The position numbers were made by a program, and so were the translations under genes. This document shows, piece after piece, positions 1 through 12,600 of a DNA stretch of 64,000 nt. Where the stretch lies: contig WIXG01000207.1 of the NCBI GenBank assembly GCA_009869945.1, forward strand, positions 62,001 through 126,000, in the 5' to 3' direction. Below the pieces are notes generated by a model that was not told the DNA's origin, did not search any database, and saw only the letters and a program-made list of their open reading frames with translations. Every line of letters begins with the position of its first letter. Positions within the stretch are counted from its first letter, which is position 1. The DNA comes from Mesaphorura yosii. Taxonomy: Eukaryota > Arthropoda > Collembola > Poduromorpha > Tullbergiidae.

Positions 1-1394
1 CTGGAAAGATTCGATCGCCGGCTCGTAATTCTTCAGCTTGGAGAGCGCCAAGCCTTTAAAGTGTAGAATTTTGCACAGAAACTCGGCTTTGCGTGGCAAA
101 AGCCGGGTAGAGACCTCCTTCATTTGTCGCATCGTGCGTTCGCACTCCAACTTACAATCCTTCGGACGATTAATGCGGAGTGCGTGCTCGATGAGGGATA
201 TGTTCTTCTCGACCGCGCCGAGCGCAGCGTCCATCTTTACTCGACGAGATGCTTCGTGCTTGATGCGCTCAAGCTCTTCATAACGTAAAACCATCTGCAA
301 AGCAAAAATGAGTGAAAAGGATTTAATTACAAATTTAAAAAAACAATCTCGGCGTGGAGTGGAAAGATGGGAAGGCCCGAATTCTTGCACCTACGTTGTT
401 ATTGAAATTCAATCCGACTTTCCTCGCGTACATTGGATTCTGTTGTCGCCAAAACTGTTCACGAATCTTGAGGTAATTCAAAGCCTCAGTAGCGTGCCGC
501 CGGAGCTGCTGCGACGAGCCCTGGTCTGATTTTATGTCTGGTCGGTTGAGAAATCTGGTCAGATACTCCATGTTGAAGTACATCGGCCCAAGCACCTCGC
601 GAGCGACCCAACGAGCACGGGCTTTCGACAGCGGCTTCAGCTTGCTGGGGGCCTTTCGCTCAAGTGCGGAGCCAGGACGAATACAACAGTGGTCTCGCTT
701 TTCTGTGGTAGAGCAATTTTTGCAATTTATAAATCGATGAAGCTAAGAAGCTCGTCAAGCTTGGGTCGAGTTACCTTTGAGCAAGTCCGCCATTTCAGCG
801 ATGAGCGGTAGCAGTTCGTCGAGATCCTCAATTTGCGTCGCTGACTTGTCTCCAATCGCAGTCAGGATCGCTTCGCGACATTTTTGAATCCCAACACGGA
901 AGCCGTCCATATCGGATCGGTTCCTGTAGCCTCGATGGTAGGCGATGAGCGCCTTCTCGAATTGTCCCAGAGAGAAGAGTGATTCGGCGTACTGATACAA
1001 GCCATGGATGAAGAGCTGCTTGCTATTAAATGACGCTTCAGCGTCATGCAACCCGGCGGCAGCATCCCCAAGTTTCAAATGACACTGACTTCGACAAACA
1101 AGAGCTCTCTGATTGCCTGGCTTGAGTTCCAGTGCCTACAAGAGCAAAACCTCCAAACTAAGGAGGCCCATTCATCGCCTTTGAGGCTACGAGAATGCCT
1201 GTGTCAATAAAACAAGTGCTTACGCGATCATAACAAAACAGCGCCTTTCGGTAGTGCCCAGCTCGATAGTGCATCACTCCTTCGTCCATGAATGTGGTGA
1301 AGGTGGACTTTGAAGTTGGAGCGCAGCCATTCCGAACACGATGCGAGGCCCCAGATTTGGTCTTGGCCATCAGCTTATTTGATCGTTTACCCAT
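1..1394 (-). CDS. ODAD4: Outer dynein arm docking complex subunit 4 (TTC25-like), 3' end cut by window
   Basis: TPR protein that helps dock outer dynein arms on axonemal doublets in motile cilia and sperm flagella. Four exons fit in phase: 1224-1394, 775-1135, 419-702 and 294 down to the window edge, about 370 residues so far. The start is the ATG at 1394, followed by a basic leader. The first TPR has MHYRAGHYRKALFCYDR. The second exon has the family-typical FEKALIAYHRGYRNR followed by GFRVGIQKCREAI, which matches vertebrate TTC25 closely. The third exon carries YLKIREQFWRQQNPMYAR, the counterpart of the vertebrate NFWRQQKPIYAR block. The exon at the edge is helical and continues the TPR array (LALSKLKNYEPAIESFQ). 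The donor of exon 3 (AAA|GTCGGA) is weak, but it is the only one that keeps phase. The gene is head-to-head with the MOV10L1-like gene. Confidence 0.88.
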
Positions 1395-2834
1395 TTCGAA
1401 CAAAAACAAAAAAAGTCTACTGGGTGCTGGGGACTGGGCCTTTAAGGATTTGGTTGCTGTAATGCGGTTCGAAGTTCGAAAGCTGGTAATTAAATCAATG
1501 GAGAGGAACACCTAACCTAATCTGAAACTTAACATCGATCCGAAACAAATATCGAGAACTTTACTCCTTGACCTCTCATTCAAGCAAACGCATACGCAGA
1601 CGTGCGTCAAAGAACTATTGTTACGAATTAGTAACTTTTTAATTACGCACAATTGTTTGAAGAGTCATGGCAGTTTGAAATCTTGTATTTGTGAAATGAT
1701 TTTGATAACGTCGTTTATATTTTTTTTGAGGAGCAAGGAGTTGACATTAATGTCAGTTTAGTTGATTCGTTGAATCTGTACGCATCTGCAATATATGCTA
1801 TTGCGATCTAATTATGAATATGACATAAGAAATGAGCACGCTGATTGACAGAAATGTAAGACAAAACTGGCTACTACGCTGTGGCCTGGACTGGAATTTT
1901 GCATGCCGAAGCAAGTTACTTTGTCCCTGTCGCGACTGCCTACGCCAAATGGTCAAATGTCAAATGTTTACGGTCTCCGGTTTAAGAAACTGGCCTTTGG
2001 GCCTTTCAAGGTACTTCATGGGTCAATGAATCTGAAAGAACACAAAAATATAAACTTTTTTGAGTGATTCTACGCTAAGATTAGCTGCGAGTTCGTAGAA
2101 TTTGGTCACCGGGTTGCCGCGCCAGTCCCCCAAAGCAAATTGTATGTAAGCTAAGGGTTCAGAATTGGTTAATATTAAGCATTAAGAATGTTTAGTAGTC
2201 ACGCACCCAGCAAAGCATCGTTGGGTTCGTTCGAGTTGAAGTCATAAGTTCAAAGAGGTTAGGTTTTGTTTCGTGCTCGAAACAAAGACTATCTGACAAC
2301 AGACAAAGGAAATGCAGCTCTCAGACTCAGACTCAACTTGTTTCAGTTGGTTGGTTTGAACGGCTCGAGGGTGCGAAAGCGAAAGGGTTGGGGCAGGACA
2401 CCAAGCTGGCCGGTGTTTGGGCCCAGGCTTGATATGTAATTAAGCCATGTAATTAAGTACGTTAATTTTAATTGACCCTATCTAACCTTCTATTTTATAC
2501 TTTTATTTCACCGTTTTCAAAAGTGTTCATCAATTCACTGAGATTTCTCCGACTGAACTAAATCCACGTGGTCTTCGACTAGTTCGTGGCTCCTCATTTG
2601 GTCAAAATGGGCTCCTGTATTTAATAGACCTGGTCCGCTCCGCCTGGAGGAAGAGCTTTCTAACTTCATTGCCACTAAATCCCAAAACGAATATAACTTA
2701 TTGGAATCTTTTGCTATCTTTGCCTCATCGGCTGTAATTGCAGAACTTGGAATTGAACTTATTGGCATCCAGCGAAATGACATCCTACGCGACAAAGTTA
2801 CTGCAAAAATTAACCGGATGGACAGGAAACAGTG
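1395..2834. other. Intergenic/5' region between ODAD4 and the MOV10L1-like gene
   Basis: About 1.44 kb between two divergent starts. It should hold both promoters and 5' UTRs. I see no reading frame with recognisable protein and no clear TATA box. Short open frames here (for example 1832-2029) have no family signature. Confidence 0.5.
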
Positions 2835-5800
2835 ATGGCTGTGATGGAAGTAACCAGCGGGCTCCCAGCCGGAGCCCGAATGGATCACTACTATGGTCCG
2901 AAGAAATGGAGGCAGAGCACGAATCAGGCGCAGCAATCGTCGGGGCCAGAAGACAAGAACGCCAACAAGAATCTCCAAACAGATCTGAGTCTGAGGTAGT
3001 TAAGTTTCCCTTCATTAAAAAAAATTACTATGCGAAGAAATCTTAGCCTCAATACGTTTGTGAATTGTGATTAAAGGGGCTGCAGCTGCCATCCACAGCT
3101 CGTACAAGTCTGAATTCTTCGCTGAGGTCCTCGGGATCATCTAACGCGAGCAGCTCCGCCACCTCTCAAGTTGCAACACACGACGCTAATTCTGATCCTA
3201 CCGTCATACGAGAAGCTGGTATTGGTGTTATCGGAGTTCTGGCGTATGGAGAAGGAGTCATCGACAGTAAATACCGTTTCTGTATCAGTGAATTCCCGAA
3301 CTTGATTGATGTCAAGGGCCGATTCATGCTCAAGCTGGGGGACAAGGTTGAATTTATTGCCGAGCAGCGAGACGGTGTACACTTTTACATCACTTCCATG
3401 AAGCACTTCGTGCCAGCGAAGGAGGTGCACATGAAAGAATTGTTGAAGAGTTCGACTGAAATCGGCTACATTACCAAGCTCGAGGTTTCGGACGGAAGTG
3501 TTTTCGTTTGTTGCAACGAAAAGGAAAATGAAAATCCCATTCGTGTGACACATGACAAGCTTCCGGGAGGAATTGATCTTGTCCCTGGTGATTGGCTGAA
3601 ATTGAATGTGACGTACGGCGAACTGAACGAAACCACTCAAACGGCTCAGATAGACGTGCTGTCTTCCGACCCACTGAGTGTGAAAGAAATTGACGGTGCA
3701 ATACTAGAGCGCATAAGATATCCTGAGAACCAACCTCGGCCGAAGTTACACAATTTCATTCAATCTGGAATGGTTTGCTGCATCGACAACAAGATCATTG
3801 CTGACGACAGCTTGGTTCGAAATGCGATCGGCAATAAATATGAGGCGATTGTAAAGGTCACAGCCATTGAGTCCAAGCAAGGAATTTATAAGTACCGTGC
3901 CATCCGACTTGCGAAAGTGGATAAACACTTGGCCTACAACGTGCGTCGTCAAAACATGCAGAGGGACCACATTCTTACGCCGGAACAGCACGAAGTTTAC
4001 AAGAATCTGTACAAAAACAAGCAAGGCATCGTAATCGAGCCGAAGCATTACATTGACTTCGGTGAAGTTGTCCTGCACGGATGGAAGGAGAAAAGTTTCA
4101 CTATCAAAAACACCACATCGACAGACCCCTGCATTTTGAAAGCTGTGACCCTCAATTACGAGCAGTCCGTCGCCAAATTTGAGCTGCAGCTTCTGAAGGC
4201 AGAAGCCGAGGACTTTCTTACCATCATAGAGCCGGGACAGATACTAACGATTAAGGTTTGTCGACATAATAGGCGCCTGATGCTGAACTCGTTTACTGAA
4301 TATTCTACTTTTCTTGTAGGCCAAAGTCACTCCAATTGAGTGGGGCAGAACTTCCGAGATAATCACATTCGAATTCGAAGGCTTCATGATTATTCGTGAT
4401 CTGAGGATGTACGGCTACCCTCCGGAAATGCAGGGAGAAGAAGAGAATCGAAACACTCGTGGACGTGGAAGCCAGGACTCTTATACCAGAGGCAGACGAA
4501 ACGAGAAACAAAGGAAGTATAATGAAAATGCCGACGTGAAGAAACAGTTGGGAAATCGTGAAGTCGCTTTTGGGAGCCTTGCAATAAGACCGCCTTTCTT
4601 CGGAGGGCGGTCGAAATTCCAGCTGGAAAGATACGAGATACCTGCTCTGATCGCTGAGGCTCAAAGAAGCCAAGTTACAACTGCGCTTTACGAGTATTTC
4701 CCAAGCCTGAAGTGCACAGGAGAGTTTTATGATACCAAGCCAGTGACAGTTCCACTGACCCCAGAAAATTACTCGGTAAGAAACCGTCACTCGTGGCAGT
4801 TCACTGGTAACATTGGCTCTCTATTTAACTCACTCTGGTTTGTAGGACTGTTTCCAGGCGGGACTCTGGCTGGAGGAGATTGAAAGCGAAATCCGACTCA
4901 ACGAGCTTTCCAAGGAGAAAGTTCGCCTTTATCGTGATGGCGACTACATGTATTTCAATGCACCCTACTACGAGCCCAGCCAGACTCAAATCCAAATCGG
5001 GCTATCATTCTTTGTGTTCGATGAAGCTGGTAAGTATTAGGGATTATTCCAATACAATTTATACTTGAATTTTTGTTGAATTTTACCTTACCAGCTTTAG
5101 CTTACGCTTTGTTTTCTAAACAGATCCAGCAGCGCCTAAACACAGATCTTCTATCGTGAAGATTGAGTCAGGGTGCATTTATGGGCTGTTCTCTATAGAG
5201 ATGATGAATGAATACAAGGACCAGCCAATGTCAGTGCACTACGAAACTGCTCGCACGACCTTCAGGCGATGGCATTTTGCAGCAACTCACGCGATGGAAA
5301 TGCTTGGCAGCAATTGGCTCTTTCCACAGAGATTGGAAGTGCGAGCTCCACGAGTGAAGTTGATCGAGAGCAAAGATGATGACGATGAGGAGGAGGAGGA
5401 ACTGACAATAGAGGAACGAGATAAGGACGAGGGCAGGAGCGAAGAAGGGAAAGCGCCTGAGTCTGAAGCCGAAAAGTCCTTAAATGTTACCACCGAGTCT
5501 CCAAAAAAGGAAGAAAAAGAGAAAGACACACGAAACCAAGTTCGTGTGGGGGCAGGCAAATTCAAGAGTCTGCAAATGCATCAAAAACATCGAGATGAAC
5601 TCAACTTTCGCATGACAAGCACCTTCCAAGCAGATGTAACTCGAAAAGCCGAGGCTGAAGTTCTTGAGAAAGATGTGAGGCTGAATTGGTTCAACAAAAC
5701 GCTCAACTCGGAACAAAAAGACGCGGTTCGGCGTATAATGAAAGGCCAATGTCGCCCGCATCCATTCATTATTTATGGTCCGCCGGGAACTGGAAAGACT

Positions 5801-7390
5801 GTAACGTTGGTCGAGGCTATCTTGCAAGTCAACAAGCTTTTCAAGAACTCGAGGTTTCTTGGTTCAATTTGCAATTTATTCTGTTCCTTGGTATTTACTA
5901 ATTTGAATGTCACAATTTGCAGAATTTTGGTGACGGCACCCACAAACGCTGCCGCCGACTTAATCACCGAGTATTTGATCGATTCCGGGCGATTTAGAGT
6001 TGGGGTCCTCACACGCTTGCTGGGGTTCAGGCGCTGCGGCGCGCTGATGTCCCCGAAAATTGAATTGTACTGCTCGGACCCGGAAAAGCTTAACATTGTG
6101 GCAAGATCTTCCATCGTAATCACAACAACGAACAGCGCTGCCTTACTTTTTGGAGATGCGGCAGATATCACTGAAGATAACTTCTCACACGTGTTTATTG
6201 ACGAGGCTGGTTGCTGCTTTGAGCCAGATGGACTTTTACCAGCGTTATTGGTCAATGTGCGGGGTCATGGCCAGGTACACAATTGTGAAATACTCACACC
6301 CTGTCCACAGGCGAAATTCACGAAATACAATTCACTGCTTTGATTTCTAGTTGATCATGGCCGGTGACCACAAGCAACTTGGCCCGCACGTGCAAAGCAA
6401 CTCTGCCAAGTTCTATGGGCTCGGAATTTCACTCCTACAGCGATTCATGGAGACAAAACTGTACGCAACCGCGAGCACTGACGGCGTCTTGGTCACGAAA
6501 CTCGTCAAAAATTACAGAAGCCACGAAACGATTCTCAAAGTGCCATCGCAGTTGTTTTACGGGGACGAGTTGGTGCCGCTGGCTCTGGAAGATGAAACGA
6601 TGGAACTTTTGGAGAGACTGGAACGCAACGGGGGAATGTGTTCGGAGTTTTCGCTGCCTAATCCGAAAGTCCCACTCTTGTTTTACGGACTCGCTGCCAG
6701 CGAAGGACGCGACGCAAATTCGTACAGTTGGTACAATGACGCTGAAGTGGGCGCAGCTGTTGACCTCGTCAGGAAGCTGATTGTGTGCGGCTGCGTGCCT
6801 GCTGACATTGGCATAATCACACCGTACAGGAGACAGGTCAGCTATTCCTGAATTCTTTCCTCCCAAAGTTGCAAGTTTCAAATATCATTGGCAACGTTAT
6901 GATTTTACAATTTCAGGCGGAGAAAATCCGTAGCGCAATCGGAAGACAACTCGGTTGCGACTTGCCTAAGATTGGAACGGTCGAAGTGTTTCAAGGTGAT
7001 GAGCGTAAGATCATCATTTTGTCTCTGGTTCGTTCCAGTATGGAGAAGGATACAGGATACATGATGTCCAAGTTGTGGTTCGTTTTCTCTGAAGAGCGCA
7101 CAAACGTCATGCTGACTCGTGCACGCTGCCTGCAAATCGTGGTGGGTAATCCACATTTATTCTGCAAAAGTCCAGTATGGAGAACGTACATCGAACACTG
7201 CCTCAGCTTGGGAGCGTACGATCCACGAAGCTGCCCATTGCCGACTTATTTGAACCCGAAGTTTCTTGAATTGTTAGAGCAATGTAATAGAAAGGTGGCA
7301 AGGGAGCCAAGCGCCCTCCAGTCGGCGGTCCTTCAGAGTAACAATCAAAACCCTTACCTAGTACCACTTTATGAAGAACCCGAATGGTGA
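2835..7390 (+). CDS. MOV10L1: MOV10L1/Armitage-type SF1 RNA helicase (piRNA pathway)
   Basis: Superfamily 1 (Upf1-like) RNA helicase. In animals, MOV10L1/Armitage feeds precursor transcripts into piRNA biogenesis in perinuclear and mitochondrial-surface bodies. Exons: 2835-2995, 3127-4255, 4320-4775, 4846-5029, 5124-5853, 5923-6274, 6351-6836, 6917-7390; 1323 aa, close to fly Armitage and human MOV10L1. Walker A GPPGTGKT lies near residue 861 and the Walker B-type DEAG box near residue 980 (FIDEAGCCFEP). Next come MAGDHKQLGP (motif III), KNYRSHETI (IV), IGIITPYRRQ, VEVFQGDERKIIILS (V) and ERTNVMLTRAR (VI). The N-terminal third has the beta-rich domains of the family. A highly acidic/basic linker occupies about residues 725-785. 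The first exon (2835-2995) and its join are the least certain part; the rest is well supported. MOV10 rather than MOV10L1 is possible. Confidence 0.88.
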
Positions 7391-7850
7391 ACACTTTATC
7401 CAAACTCTCTGAGCATTTTCTTTCAAGAGATCAAATTGAATTGTATATTCAAAAGAATGTCCTTTAAGCTTTCTCAACTTGAGCGATAATTTTAAAGAAG
7501 CCAACGCGAAACGTACGGATTCATGGTAGAATGAACCTGACCTTTCCTTGTTTGAGATTTGTAGGAAAAGGTTTGATTTTAATTCTAAATTACGAATGTA
7601 CAGATTCATTTTAATTTTTATCATTATTTGAAAATAGATTATAAGTTAAAGGGGTGCCAAGATAGAATTTCATTATTCCAGCGACCGGTTTTAAAACTTC
7701 ATTATATTGAGAATTTATTGAGAAGAGTGAGAAAGGCTCAATGTTAACGGAGCTAGGCCACAGCATGTATGGTGCTGAAAAATCAAATCTGAAGGATAAG
7801 ACATTTTCTGTGGGTAGTTTTGAACATATTTTAATTACATATGCAAGTTA

Positions 7851-7872
7851 AGCAGTTTAGCAGTTTAGCAGC
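7851..7872. repeat. Short tandem repeat, unit AGCAGTTT
   Basis: Two full copies of AGCAGTTT followed by a partial third copy, in the A+T-rich intergenic region. Simple-sequence repeat with no evident function. Confidence 0.75.
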
Positions 7873-8219
7873 ATTCTTGTAATTGGGAATTTCGTCACAA
7901 CACAAGAGTGGTTGGTAGACGACCTCAGTTGAATGAGTGACGCTTTGCTCAAACTAAATGACATGAAATATGGAGCACCAAAATTTGGTTCCAAACCTAA
8001 CCTTCAACGATCCCAGAGCCCAGAACATAAACATTTGTCTGTCATAAAGACAATGTTCATTTTTGAAATGAATTATTTTGTCTATTCAAATTCTCGCGGG
8101 ATTTCTCCCAGACCGAATAACGTCCATTTGTAAGCGACTGGACATTTTAAAATCCCTGGCCAGAACAGAGACGGCCCAGGATCATTTCCTGTGGCATACG
8201 AAAATTTCCCTTCGCGTTA

Positions 8220-8262
8220 CCCAAACCCATGCATTCATTGTTATTGCATGCATGGGTTTGGG
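8220..8262. repeat. Perfect 15-bp inverted repeat with a 13-nt loop
   Basis: The arm CCCAAACCCATGCAT (8220-8234) is exactly complementary to ATGCATGGGTTTGGG (8248-8262), with 13 bases between. It would form a stable hairpin in RNA of either strand. It lies between convergent gene ends, possibly within a 3' UTR. Confidence 0.85.
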
Positions 8263-8770
8263 ATTCCTCAGACTGCGCTACCGTTTTCCAGTTATTGGCC
8301 ACTTTCTCGGAGTTTTCGGAACTCCCTTTCTCTTAAAAATTTTCAGCTCAACTTCCTGAGGCAGATTCCCTGAATTTTCGAACCGAGAAGAGTGGTTAGT
8401 AGTCTCGCCATCAGGCAAGAATTCTTGGGAGTGTGACGTATGGATTGATTTTGATAAGTGTAAAAATTTAAAGGAAAGTAGAAGGAATGCACGTAAAAGA
8501 TGGTTAAGATATGCTGGGTTTTTTGTGGAAGCTAATTTTAAGATTTACTTGTGGGCTTTTAGCGTTTTATCTTAGTTGATTTGAATCTTATGTTAAAAGA
8601 CAAGGCCGGATGTACTCAGCAGTCATTTAAGCATCTATTGAATGTATTTTCTCATGAATTGGTCAAAATTCTCAAAATTACATATTAAAACTAAGAATTT
8701 GCGTCAAGCGTGGCAATTTTATTTCATTTTAGTTACAAAATTCTTGAGTATGTAGTCTAAAATGTATTGA

Positions 8771-8776
8771 AATAAA
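8771..8776 (+). terminator. Possible poly(A) signal
   Basis: An AATAAA 1.4 kb beyond the MOV10L1-like stop. It is the only plus-strand canonical hexamer I noticed in this gap. A variant hexamer closer to the stop may be used instead. Confidence 0.3.
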
Positions 8777-9432
8777 TCTCTACGTTTTGTGGTCTTTAAT
8801 TATGGGCTCATTTTTTCAATTCACACTGCTTTTAACCGGCGTTGCAATTTCAGCGACGATTTCCCAACAATTCGATACAGGATTCGGCGGACTCAGCAAA
8901 AACGCAACAATGCCATGATGGATGGAGCCATCAATTTTATGATTTTTATATGAGAGGCCAAGCTTTTGAGATGAACAATGCTGGATGTGAAATGAAATTA
9001 AAGAAATAGACAAACAGCTTCGGCTCAATTTTGGAGAATCAAACAATTCATGTACGATTTTATTCAAGTAGAAGAAATCCCAACGACAAAGATGACATTA
9101 ATGATGACGAAGTAATGAATATGATTACAAGCTAAATAGAATTCAATTAACTCACAAGTACACATAAAATTCAATTCAATTTGTTTTTATTTCCTTGAAG
9201 TTCATTGCAGCGCAGGTCCACGCAAACTCCAAACCTCTGAAAATCCTAAGAAATACGTGAACGCATGAATGCGCACGAACGCTGATTCGTATTTACAGTG
9301 AAAATGTTGGCTAGAAGCATGAGCTATCAAGATGATCAATAAGTCTAGAATATTCCTACATAAAATTAATACAATGATTATGAATGATTACGCCACAACC
9401 GCCGATTCAATTGCTTGTTAGAAAAATAGAAT

Positions 9433-9438
9433 TTTATT
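9433..9438 (-). terminator. Poly(A) signal candidate for PCF11
   Basis: TTTATT on the plus strand reads AATAAA on the minus strand, about 207 bases beyond the PCF11 stop. Confidence 0.5.
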
Positions 9439-9644
9439 CTTTTCGAGGTTTGATTCTGCATACATTCCTTGCATTCGTTTCTGAATCGTCGTCTCCGCAG
9501 TCGAATTCCGAGCGCTGGCGAGATAATTTTGGGCGTCATACGCTCACATTGTAGGAGGATTGGTAAAATAAGAGTAGTAAAACAGACGTTGAACAAAATA
9601 ATAAACAGGGGAAGGGTAACACAAAACGGGACGCATGTTCAGGC

Positions 9645-12600
9645 TCAGCAAATGACGCAAAGACCAGATTCTTCTTTGCCTGTCTTTTTCGGCGGACAAT
9701 TGACCAGTTTCTTACCCACGAGCCGGGGTTTCAGTCGCTTTATTTCCTCCAGCACTTTCTCGCTATGCTCACTACTATCAAGCGTATTATTATCAGCGCC
9801 AGCGTCAGCTCCTGCAGTTGCTGTGTCCGTGTTCGGGTTTGGGGAGCAACCTTCTTGACTAGTTGCAGGATGACTTGGAGACTGCGACTCGGAAGGCTTC
9901 TCCACTCCGGAAATGTTGATGCGGATCTTCGTCGGCATCATCATCAGTGGCGATTTAACATCACCTGATAAAAATAAAGCGTGGAATCATTAAAAATTCA
10001 TCACACACACTTTTTAAACCGGTTCAGGCCGGATTTTTTCTTACTTCTCATTTCCAGATTCCCATCGATGGCCGTCACCAGTGTGTTTAAGGGCACACTC
10101 TGCGAGCCTTCTTCGTCCTCCTCCGTCAGGTCAATGTCCACATTTTGGAACCCATCGTCCTGCTGCTGATGCGATGTCGTCGGAGGCGGAGAGTCATCAT
10201 CGAGCGTGATGTCCATCGGGCTCTGATTCTCGTTCACCATGAACTCCTTGCTCATGATGACTTGATTCTCGTCCAATTGGTCCCATTCCGGAGGCTCCAC
10301 TTTAATTTTCGGGAAATCAAATTGCATGCTATTGTACGTGATTTGCGGCAGCTCTTCTTTGTCACTGACATGCTGCTGCTGGCTGCTGGAGGAGCTAAGA
10401 GCAAAATCAAATACACCTCCTCCACCACCTTCGCCCTGAGCGCTAGTAATTCCTGGTATAATGGAATCGTCCTCTACTTGTATTACAATTGGCGATAAAA
10501 CTGGCTTACTGTTATTATTAACAATGTTACTGTTCAAATCATTAGTTTTTTCAGTCTCATTTTCATTATCTTTTGTATTTTTTTCGGTTTTATCTGATTT
10601 CCCCTCATTAGCACTATCTAAAGTAGGATCGTCTTCCTCTAGAGCAATTTCCATTAACACAACTTCCTTCTTTCCCTCTTTTAAAATTAACACTTCGTCT
10701 TCGTCGTCTTCCTGCTTGGGCTGTTTGGAGTCGGTGACGTCGAGCTCAGCTGGAACGGGGACGGAGTCGGTGTGAAGGGGAGAGCCATCGGCCTCCGTTG
10801 TGGATTCCTCCATCGATTCGCTGGCTGCCTGCCTTTCTAACGACGCGAGATAGTCCTTAACACACAATAAGAGCAAAATTAGAGCATTAACAATACGACC
10901 AGCACGCTGGCACTTGGAAAATGGGCTTAAATTGAGCTTGAGAACTTACTTGGTGACAAATTGGATGAAACAGCCGTGGTTTGGATTCTCCTTCGAGCTC
11001 AGTCTCCGCCAGAGCATCACGTAGTCTCCATTCCTCTTCTTCACCGTCGTAAAACGTTTCAAATCCTTCACCGCATTGCGGGCACGATACACCTTCAAAT
11101 TCACTTGCTAGCACAGTGTAAGCATCAGGATTCAGAAGAGGGCTGGTTTCCGCTTCTTCTCCTTCGGCCTTCTCGGGTTCTTGGAATTCAAAAAGGCTTG
11201 CAGCTGGAAAATAAAAATCGGTTAACAATAAGCTTTAGTACATCGATTTTCTTTCTAAGAAGATTCACGCCTCCGACTTACCCCTTCCTTCCAAGTCTTC
11301 TATTTCCTCAAACTGAATCCAGTCCGCCAAGTTGTAGTACCACCGCCGGCTCTGAGCCTTCCTAGAGTTGGCCTTTTCCTTCCGATTTAGTCGAAAGTGC
11401 CAATCCAGATGTTGTGTGTATCTGAAAAACGTAAGAAATCATGTTCAGAAATAGAAAATCGCTTCTGATACAATTTCTGAGTTCTGGCAGCCATGAACTG
11501 AATTTCTCACCTTAAAGATTGGTCCGGAGGAAATCTGAGGCCGCAAGATGCGCACTGCACACCGATGCAAATCTGGTCGACTAGCTTCGCCCTTTTCTCG
11601 CGCAAATTGTCACTGAATGTCACAGGAACGACTTCCAACGGTGGAGGACCTGCCGGCACCGCTTCTTTTTTTTTTTCCTCTTGTTCCGACGTGTCCATTG
11701 GAGCCTCTGTGCTCGATTCGCCTGTTTCTCCCTGAGCATCATTCTGTTTGTCCATGTCTTTCTTTACGATATTCGGAAGCAAGTCATATGCCAACAGTTT
11801 GTTCAGTAAATCTTGAACATTCAGCGGACCAGCACTGCTCGCATTCGAAACCATTCCAGCAACCTCCTCTGTGCTCAGCGTGCGTTTCGCTAGGCGAATG
11901 TCGTTGAGCTGCTCCTCAGGTCGGCCGAACTTCGGTTCTGGCTCTCCAGTCTCCAGCCACGGCGAAGGTCTCTTCAGATTAGTGAAGTTAGAGTCCGGAC
12001 CGACCCTCAAGTCCACATCTTGCTGACCGAACAAGCTAGAGAAATGAGAAATATATGAAATTACGGTTCGACATTACGAAAATGTATAATGTTCAAAGTT
12101 TTCAGGTATTATATTGCAGAGTTCCGGGTTGGTCAAGAAAGGTTAAGAAAATTAAGCAAAATGGACAGAGTCAGCCATTGTGGGTTGGGCCTTCACTCCA
12201 AGCAATTGGAGTTTCGAGTATAGCAGCCACTTAGCCGTTCCATTACGAGACCGAAAGAAAAATGGAGCAAAATCGAGACCGCGAAGGGGAGTCATCACTT
12301 CTCAGGGGCTTTGACAGACTCAAGGAAAGAATGATGGCGATGGCAATGGTAGCGCCATTGACCAATGCATTCCTAATCTGTCACCACGAATTGTCCCAAA
12401 GCCAGGTCAATCAACAGCAACTTTACTGTGAAGCACGTTAAATGAGAAAACTGGAGCTCAATGCTCAATCGAGTCGGGAAATGTAGCGAAGTTGGAAATG
12501 CGAAAAATGCGTTGACCTGCGTTTCAACTTTAATATATTGTGAGCCAATGTGGAAAAAGAAAAATGAAATGGGTCGTTATTAAACAATGTGATTTTTTTC

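Larger units (their letters stand above)
7391..9644. other. Intergenic region between convergent MOV10L1-like and PCF11 genes
   Basis: About 2.25 kb, A+T-rich, holding both 3' UTRs. It contains an 8-base tandem repeat near 7851, a perfect 15-bp inverted repeat at 8220-8262, a plus-strand AATAAA at 8771 and a minus-strand AATAAA at 9433. No convincing gene was seen; the short plus-strand frames at 7933 and 8078 show no domain. Confidence 0.5.

Noticed and set aside
10001-10044. Read-through of PCF11 exon 10 to its in-frame stop
   Set aside because: A good donor (GTAAGA) and a phase-matched next exon ending in the family-like SGLC tail make splicing more likely; a short isoform is still possible.
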